From UBA4729 sp038236865 (GTDB taxonomy: Bacteria; Patescibacteriota; Saccharimonadia; Saccharimonadales; UBA4665), in NCBI GenBank assembly GCA_038236865.1, contig JBBRZI010000039.1, forward strand, positions 1 to 8,395: a stretch of DNA of 8,395 nt. Direction: 5' to 3'. A program made the position numbers and the translations under genes. The notes under the pieces were generated by a model. That model was not told the origin of the DNA and did not search any database. It saw only the letters and a program-made list of their open reading frames with translations. Of the stretch, positions 5,068 to 8,395 are shown piece by piece; positions within the stretch are counted from its first letter, which is position 1, and every line of letters starts with the position of its first letter.

Positions 5068-6609
5068 CTATCTCCTATATAATGAGTGATTTTTAATCCA
5101 GCCGTGGGCACCACGGACGATCTCGTTATTATTACTGGCTTTAACTGTATCGGCAAGTCGGGCATACGGCAATAGCGTAAAACCGAAGGTACTGCCTTCA
5201 CCGACTTTGCTGCGTACCCAGAGGTGGCCGCCGTGGGCACTAACGATGGCATTTGACAGATAGAGCCCGAGCCCGGTGCCGCCAATCTGAGCGCGGTTGT
5301 TGTGGTCGCGGTAGAACTTTGTAAACAGATTGGGCATGACGTTGGTTGAGATACCGAGGCCGGTGTCCTGGACTGTCGTTTCAATCATGCCATCCTGGGT
5401 CATGTGGGCGTCGATTTTAATGACTTTGCTGGTACCGCTGTATTTGATGGCGTTGTCAATTAAGTTATTAATAACTTCATGGATGCTCAGGCGGTCGATG
5501 CCGATTGGCGGCAGATCGGGGGCGATCGTGTACTCGAGCGCGATGCCGCGAACTTGGGCGCGGAGGCTCAGATTGTCGAGGGCACCGCGCAGTACCGTTC
5601 CCCAATCTTCTTCTTGGAGCTGGAGCTCTAGCTGATCGTTATCAACGCGGGCGACGTTGAGAATGTTATTCACGAACGCGGTAAGCTGTTGGGCGGTTGC
5701 ATTCATTTTGTGCATGAAGTCGGTTAGTTCCGGATCAACTTTGCCGGTTAACTCTTCTTCGAAGACCTCAATATAGCCGCGCAGCAGCGTCAGTGGTGTG
5801 CGCAGTTCGTGGACGCTGAGGGCGATAAAGCTGATGGCCTGCTCGTCTTGGCTGTACTGCTTCGTATGGTCGAATAGTACGAGCATCGTCTCGATTTTCT
5901 GGGTATTGTCCTTGTTGTAGTAGCTTGCCAGGTCAAATAAGCGCATCGGGTGGTTATCGCGCACGGCCAAGCGGACGCGTTCCCAGCTTTTTGAAGCCGT
6001 CGCGCTGGCGGTTTTGGCAGCCTTGAGCCAGACATCAAAGGTGTCTTCGCTCGGAAACGACATATCGAGTACCATATAGATGTTCTTGCCGATGAGATCG
6101 GCGGTAGTGATGCCGATGTACTTGGCGGCGGCTTCGTTGGCGAATTGAATAGTCTCGCTTGCGTCCAGCACAAACAGCGGTAGGGGTAAGTTATTGGCAA
6201 TAAAATTCCGACGAATATCGGTACTCTCCTGTCGAACGTTGCTGGCGACACGGTCGGCGACACTGCTGAGTTGATAGATCTGCCCGGTCAGGTTGGCGAC
6301 TAGTTCCCGGCCCACCCGCAGTTTTTGCAAATCAGGCGGCGGTACCAGCTGCTGCTCACCGGGGCTGATGTGCAAAATAGCTTGCCAGAGAGCCCGCAGC
6401 GGCTGGATTAATCGATCGCTGGCACCGTACATCAAGATCAAGCTGAACAGAAATCCAAGACCCAAAAAAGTGCCCAGAACAACGAACGTCGGTAGACCGG
6501 TGTAGGTGCTGGCGTACCAATACCCAATAACCAAAATGGCGTTCTGGGTGAATACTACCACCAATAGGTAGCGGCGGAAGTACTGTAAGACTTGCTGGAG
6601 ATGATCCAT
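5068..6609 (-). CDS. Membrane sensor histidine kinase with PAS domain
   Basis: A 513-residue two-component sensor. Two membrane helices (about 14-32 and 40-61) are joined by only a few residues, so there is no extracytoplasmic sensing domain. A degenerate HAMP-like segment (about 62-115, beginning RLIQPLRALW) is followed by a PAS domain (about 133-250: PLFVLDASETIQFANEAAAKYIG, then DLIGKN). The dimerisation/phosphorylation domain has His267 in SVHELRTPL. The ATP-binding domain shows the N-box (HEVINNLIDNAIKYS, Asn381, Asn382 and Asn386), G1 (DTGLGI, 415-420), F-box (FTKFYR) and G2 (GGTGLGLYLS, 443-452). All catalytic boxes are intact. It follows the DUF3048 gene by seven bases and precedes its regulator by four. 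The signal is probably intramembrane, or is sensed by the PAS domain or through the DUF3048 partner; the last is inference. Confidence 0.95.
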   Translation of the reverse strand: MDHLQQVLQYFRRYLLVVVFTQNAILVIGYWYASTYTGLPTFVVLGTFLGLGFLFSLILMYGASDRLIQPLRALWQAILHISPGEQQLVPPPDLQKLRVGRELVANLTGQIYQLSSVADRVASNVRQESTDIRRNFIANNLPLPLFVLDASETIQFANEAAAKYIGITTADLIGKNIYMVLDMSFPSEDTFDVWLKAAKTASATASKSWERVRLAVRDNHPMRLFDLASYYNKDNTQKIETMLVLFDHTKQYSQDEQAISFIALSVHELRTPLTLLRGYIEVFEEELTGKVDPELTDFMHKMNATAQQLTAFVNNILNVARVDNDQLELQLQEEDWGTVLRGALDNLSLRAQVRGIALEYTIAPDLPPIGIDRLSIHEVINNLIDNAIKYSGTSKVIKIDAHMTQDGMIETTVQDTGLGISTNVMPNLFTKFYRDHNNRAQIGGTGLGLYLSNAIVSAHGGHLWVRSKVGEGSTFGFTLLPYARLADTVKASNNNEIVRGAHGWIKNHSLYRR

Positions 6610-6616
6610 TACTGCT

Positions 6617-7897
6617 TTACGGGCTAAACGTTATGTTAGAGGCGACCTTGACGGCTGACAACCAAGTCTGGCCGGCGTTGAGGGCGAGGGGTGTACCGGC
6701 AGCGTCCATAAATACAATTGGGCTGGCGTTGTCGGGTTTGTTCCAGGTGCCGATGGTGACCGCGCCATCCTGAAAAATGTACGCTTGCCCGCTGCCGAGC
6801 GTGGTGTAATCGGAGTGGTAGCCGTCGCTCTTGAAGCCGTACGCCATCACGAGACCAATGACGACTTTGGGGCTGAGCTGGGTGTTCGTGTTGGCGTCGA
6901 TATGGGCGGCACCACCTTCACTGCGCTTGTAGTTGTTGCTGACCGCATCGTAATCATAGTGGACGTTGTAGCTTGGCCCGGAGATGACGAGGTCGATAGC
7001 TTTGGCGGTCGGCACAGCCAGCGGCTTGTCGGCTTTGCGCAGCCAACCTTTGAAGGTGCTCGCCGTAAAGCCTTTGCTGATGCCGAGTTGGCTCAGGGTC
7101 GCTACGGCGGTGTAGACGTTGTGGGGCGCGGCGCGGGTGCTGACCCGGTGGTACGAATCGCCATTATAAAACTGGTCGAGGTCTTTGACGCCCCAGGCTT
7201 TGATGTCGGCCAGGGCTTCGGGGCTGCCGCCGACGTGGGCGTAGGTAGCATCAAAGCCGAGGGCCCATTGCAAATAGTATGGTCGAGCACTGCGAATCGG
7301 CCCGACATTTTCGGGCTGGGTATCCTGAAAGAGCGTTAAGAATCGGGTGATGCCACCTTCGGCAATTGCCTCAAAGACGACACCAGGCTCACTCAAACCG
7401 GCTTGGGGTCGGGCGTCGAGGCTGTTTTCGACCATAATACCGGTGATGGGCCTGGTGTTGACGATTGGTTCAACCGGTAGGCCGCTCAGCGTCGATGGCA
7501 CGGTTGTCGGTACGACGGGTTTGGGCTTGACGACGGCTATCTTCGGGACTGCCGCTACCGGTTTTGGTGTGGGGTGCAGTACGAGCCAAGCTCCCACGCC
7601 GCCGGCAATGAGTAGCACGATCGCGCAACCGATGATTATTTCTTTGCGGGTGGGGGGCCAATGGACCGCGAATTTGTTGAAGTGGCGCTTCAGGCCGGAT
7701 AGCCGTTTGCCGTTTGGGGACGACGCAGCGGCCTGGCTAAGGGTTTCGTCGCTGGGTGGTGGGGTGTCGTGGGCGGCTACTGTCTCCGGTGTCTGGAATG
7801 GCAGGTTTGGGTTTGGTGTTTGTCTTTTGCGCAGAGTATCGATAGCTGCACGTAAAGGCTTTGCACGGCTTGGCGCCGGCCGAAAGTCATCAATCAT
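6617..7897 (-). CDS. Membrane-anchored DUF3048 (YerB-like) protein
   Basis: A 426-residue protein of unknown biochemical role. A Pro- and Arg/Lys-rich cytoplasmic N-terminus (1-86) leads to one membrane helix (about 87-107, IIIGCAIVLLIAGGVGAWLVL) and a Pro/Val/Lys-rich linker (108-140). The extracytoplasmic DUF3048 module follows, with its hallmark RPITGIMVENSLDARPQAGL, VVFEAIAEGGITRFLTLF and GPIRSARPYY (about 149-208), AHVGGSPEAL (220-229) and the C-terminal half to residue 426. Unlike B. subtilis YerB, it has no N-terminal lipobox; it is a single-pass anchored form with an unusually long cytoplasmic tail. The only usable start is ATG at 7897, with no separate ribosome binding site but a -10-like box six bases upstream. 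As first gene of the kinase/regulator operon, it is likely either the surface sensor or the main target of that system. Confidence 0.9.
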   Translation of the reverse strand: MIDDFRPAPSRAKPLRAAIDTLRKRQTPNPNLPFQTPETVAAHDTPPPSDETLSQAAASSPNGKRLSGLKRHFNKFAVHWPPTRKEIIIGCAIVLLIAGGVGAWLVLHPTPKPVAAVPKIAVVKPKPVVPTTVPSTLSGLPVEPIVNTRPITGIMVENSLDARPQAGLSEPGVVFEAIAEGGITRFLTLFQDTQPENVGPIRSARPYYLQWALGFDATYAHVGGSPEALADIKAWGVKDLDQFYNGDSYHRVSTRAAPHNVYTAVATLSQLGISKGFTASTFKGWLRKADKPLAVPTAKAIDLVISGPSYNVHYDYDAVSNNYKRSEGGAAHIDANTNTQLSPKVVIGLVMAYGFKSDGYHSDYTTLGSGQAYIFQDGAVTIGTWNKPDNASPIVFMDAAGTPLALNAGQTWLSAVKVASNITFSP

Positions 7898-7903
7898 GCC
7901 TTC

Positions 7904-7924
7904 ATTGTACCAATGCTTATGCTA
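7904..7924 (-). promoter_or_regulatory. Extended -10 promoter with TAGCATAAGCATT element, possibly leaderless
   Basis: On the minus strand TAGCATAAGCATT (7912-7924) is followed by GG and TACAAT (7904-7909); TGG before TACAAT gives the TGN of an extended -10 box. GAAGGC then leads into ATG at 7897, six bases after the box, so transcription would begin at or next to the start codon. The -35 position at 17-base spacing reads TTCTTA (three of six matches). This is the likely promoter of the DUF3048-kinase-regulator operon. Confidence 0.5.
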
Positions 7925-8020
7925 ATTAAGAAGTCTGGATCTCAAATGGTTGAAAGCTCATAAAGTGGAAGGTCGTAACGAACCCTTGAACCACGAACCA
8001 ACCTAGGCGACGTCATAACT

Positions 8021-8071
8021 GGGCAACGTTATTTGCCTTGCCCTGGTACATAACCTTTGTTCCACGGGGCT
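8021..8071. other. Hairpin-forming sequences downstream of gltX
   Basis: Two small stems lie after the gltX stop. GGGCAA (8021-8026) pairs with TTGCCC (8038-8043), and GCCCTGG (8039-8045) pairs imperfectly with CCACGGGGC. The second is followed by TTTTT only on the plus strand, where there is no gene to terminate. On the gltX strand neither stem has a T-run. They might be a weak or factor-assisted terminator; I am not sure either one works. Confidence 0.3.
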
Positions 8072-8073
8072 TT

Positions 8074-8395
8074 TTAGTGCTTGAGGGCTTCGAGCTGGGC
8101 GCTGAGGCGGCGCAGGCTACGGGTTTTGCCGAGGACGGCCAGCGTATCGGACAAACCCGGACTGGCGGCTGCTTGGGTGGTGGCGATGCGGATCAAACTA
8201 AACAAGACTGCCGGCTTTTGGCCGGTTTGCTCGAGTAGGTCGTTGAGCCTGCTCTGCAGATCGGCGGCCGAAAAATCACTCTGTCCCAAGCTGGTCTGCG
8301 CGTGCTCTAGCATGGTCGCCAGCTCGGCGACAGTCAACTTTTTTAATTGTTTGTGGCTGCTGATTAACTCTGGGTCGATTGGCAAGTCCCGGAAG
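8074..8395 (-). CDS. gltX: Glutamyl-tRNA synthetase, C-terminal part (runs off right edge)
   Basis: The frame is open from the right edge (codons for F-R-D-L-P before IDPELI) to TAA at 8074-8076, so this is the 3' end of a longer gene; the TTG at 8385 is not a real start. The visible residues, about 106, match the helical anticodon-binding domain at the end of bacterial GluRS: an LNDLLEQTGQKPAVLFSLIR segment, SPGLSDTLAVLGK, then a closing RLSAQLEAL helix. This corresponds to the family's k.g.l..plR.a.tG...sPgl.e.l.llG pattern. The enzyme charges tRNA-Glu (or tRNA-Gln in a non-discriminating form). The catalytic HIGH and KMSK motifs lie outside the window, so activity and specificity cannot be judged. 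Confidence 0.85.
   Translation of the reverse strand, partial: FRDLPIDPELISSHKQLKKLTVAELATMLEHAQTSLGQSDFSAADLQSRLNDLLEQTGQKPAVLFSLIRIATTQAAASPGLSDTLAVLGKTRSLRRLSAQLEALKH

Noticed and set aside
5064..5384. N-terminal extension of the response regulator frame
   Set aside because: It lies inside the histidine kinase gene in another frame; the receiver domain begins just after ATG 5063, which has its own AGGAG.
6785..7339. 184-codon plus-strand frame
   Set aside because: It is antisense to the conserved DUF3048 domain and shares its codon structure as a shadow.
8021..8075. Intrinsic terminator for gltX
   Set aside because: Stems exist, but the T-run is on the plus strand and not downstream of the stem in the gltX direction, so I list it only as weak hairpin-forming sequence.

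Overview
Every gene I can support in this window lies on the minus strand, so transcription runs from right to left. The base composition looks moderately GC-rich by eye. TGA serves as an ordinary stop codon in several genes, so this is the standard bacterial code and not the recoded code of Gracilibacteria-type lineages. Three things suggest a Patescibacteria/CPR chromosome, most likely Candidatus Saccharibacteria (TM7): a secreted protein made of Asn/Thr/Gly-rich 'GPDSTN...TNSNDQ...NTTGG' repeats, a small-protein/umuD/umuC cassette, and a DUF3048 protein with a histidine kinase and a receiver-only regulator. The lineage is an inference from gene style; no rRNA or other marker is present.

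Read in transcription order, the window begins at its right edge with the 3' end of a glutamyl-tRNA synthetase gene (gltX). After a 176-base spacer comes a tight operon: a membrane-anchored DUF3048 protein, a PAS-containing sensor histidine kinase (7-base gap) and a receiver-only response regulator (4-base gap). A spacer of about 450 bases follows, with no convincing gene and with a TTGGTAG-type repeat at the 3' end of the regulator gene. Next is a translesion-synthesis cassette: an unrecognised 87-residue protein, a UmuD-like protein and a UmuC-type Y-family polymerase. After a 197-base gap, a TylF-type methyltransferase gene overlaps rlmH, the 23S rRNA pseudouridine methyltransferase gene. 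At the left edge is the N-terminal part of a secreted repeat protein that continues out of the window. This gene is easy to miss because its reading frame has no stop inside the window.

The most unusual observation is the UmuD-like protein. It keeps the UmuD fold signature, but the catalytic serine position is glycine (G58), the catalytic lysine position is cysteine (C95), about 18 residues present in E. coli UmuD are missing, and the Cys-Gly cleavage site is Ser-Gly. It should be unable to cleave itself and may act as a permanently UmuD'-like or permanently uncleaved partner of the polymerase. Next in interest are a long hairpin between umuD and umuC that supplies the umuD stop codon, with related sequences at the ends of two other genes. 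Two genes also have a -10-like hexamer exactly six bases before ATG, which suggests leaderless mRNAs.
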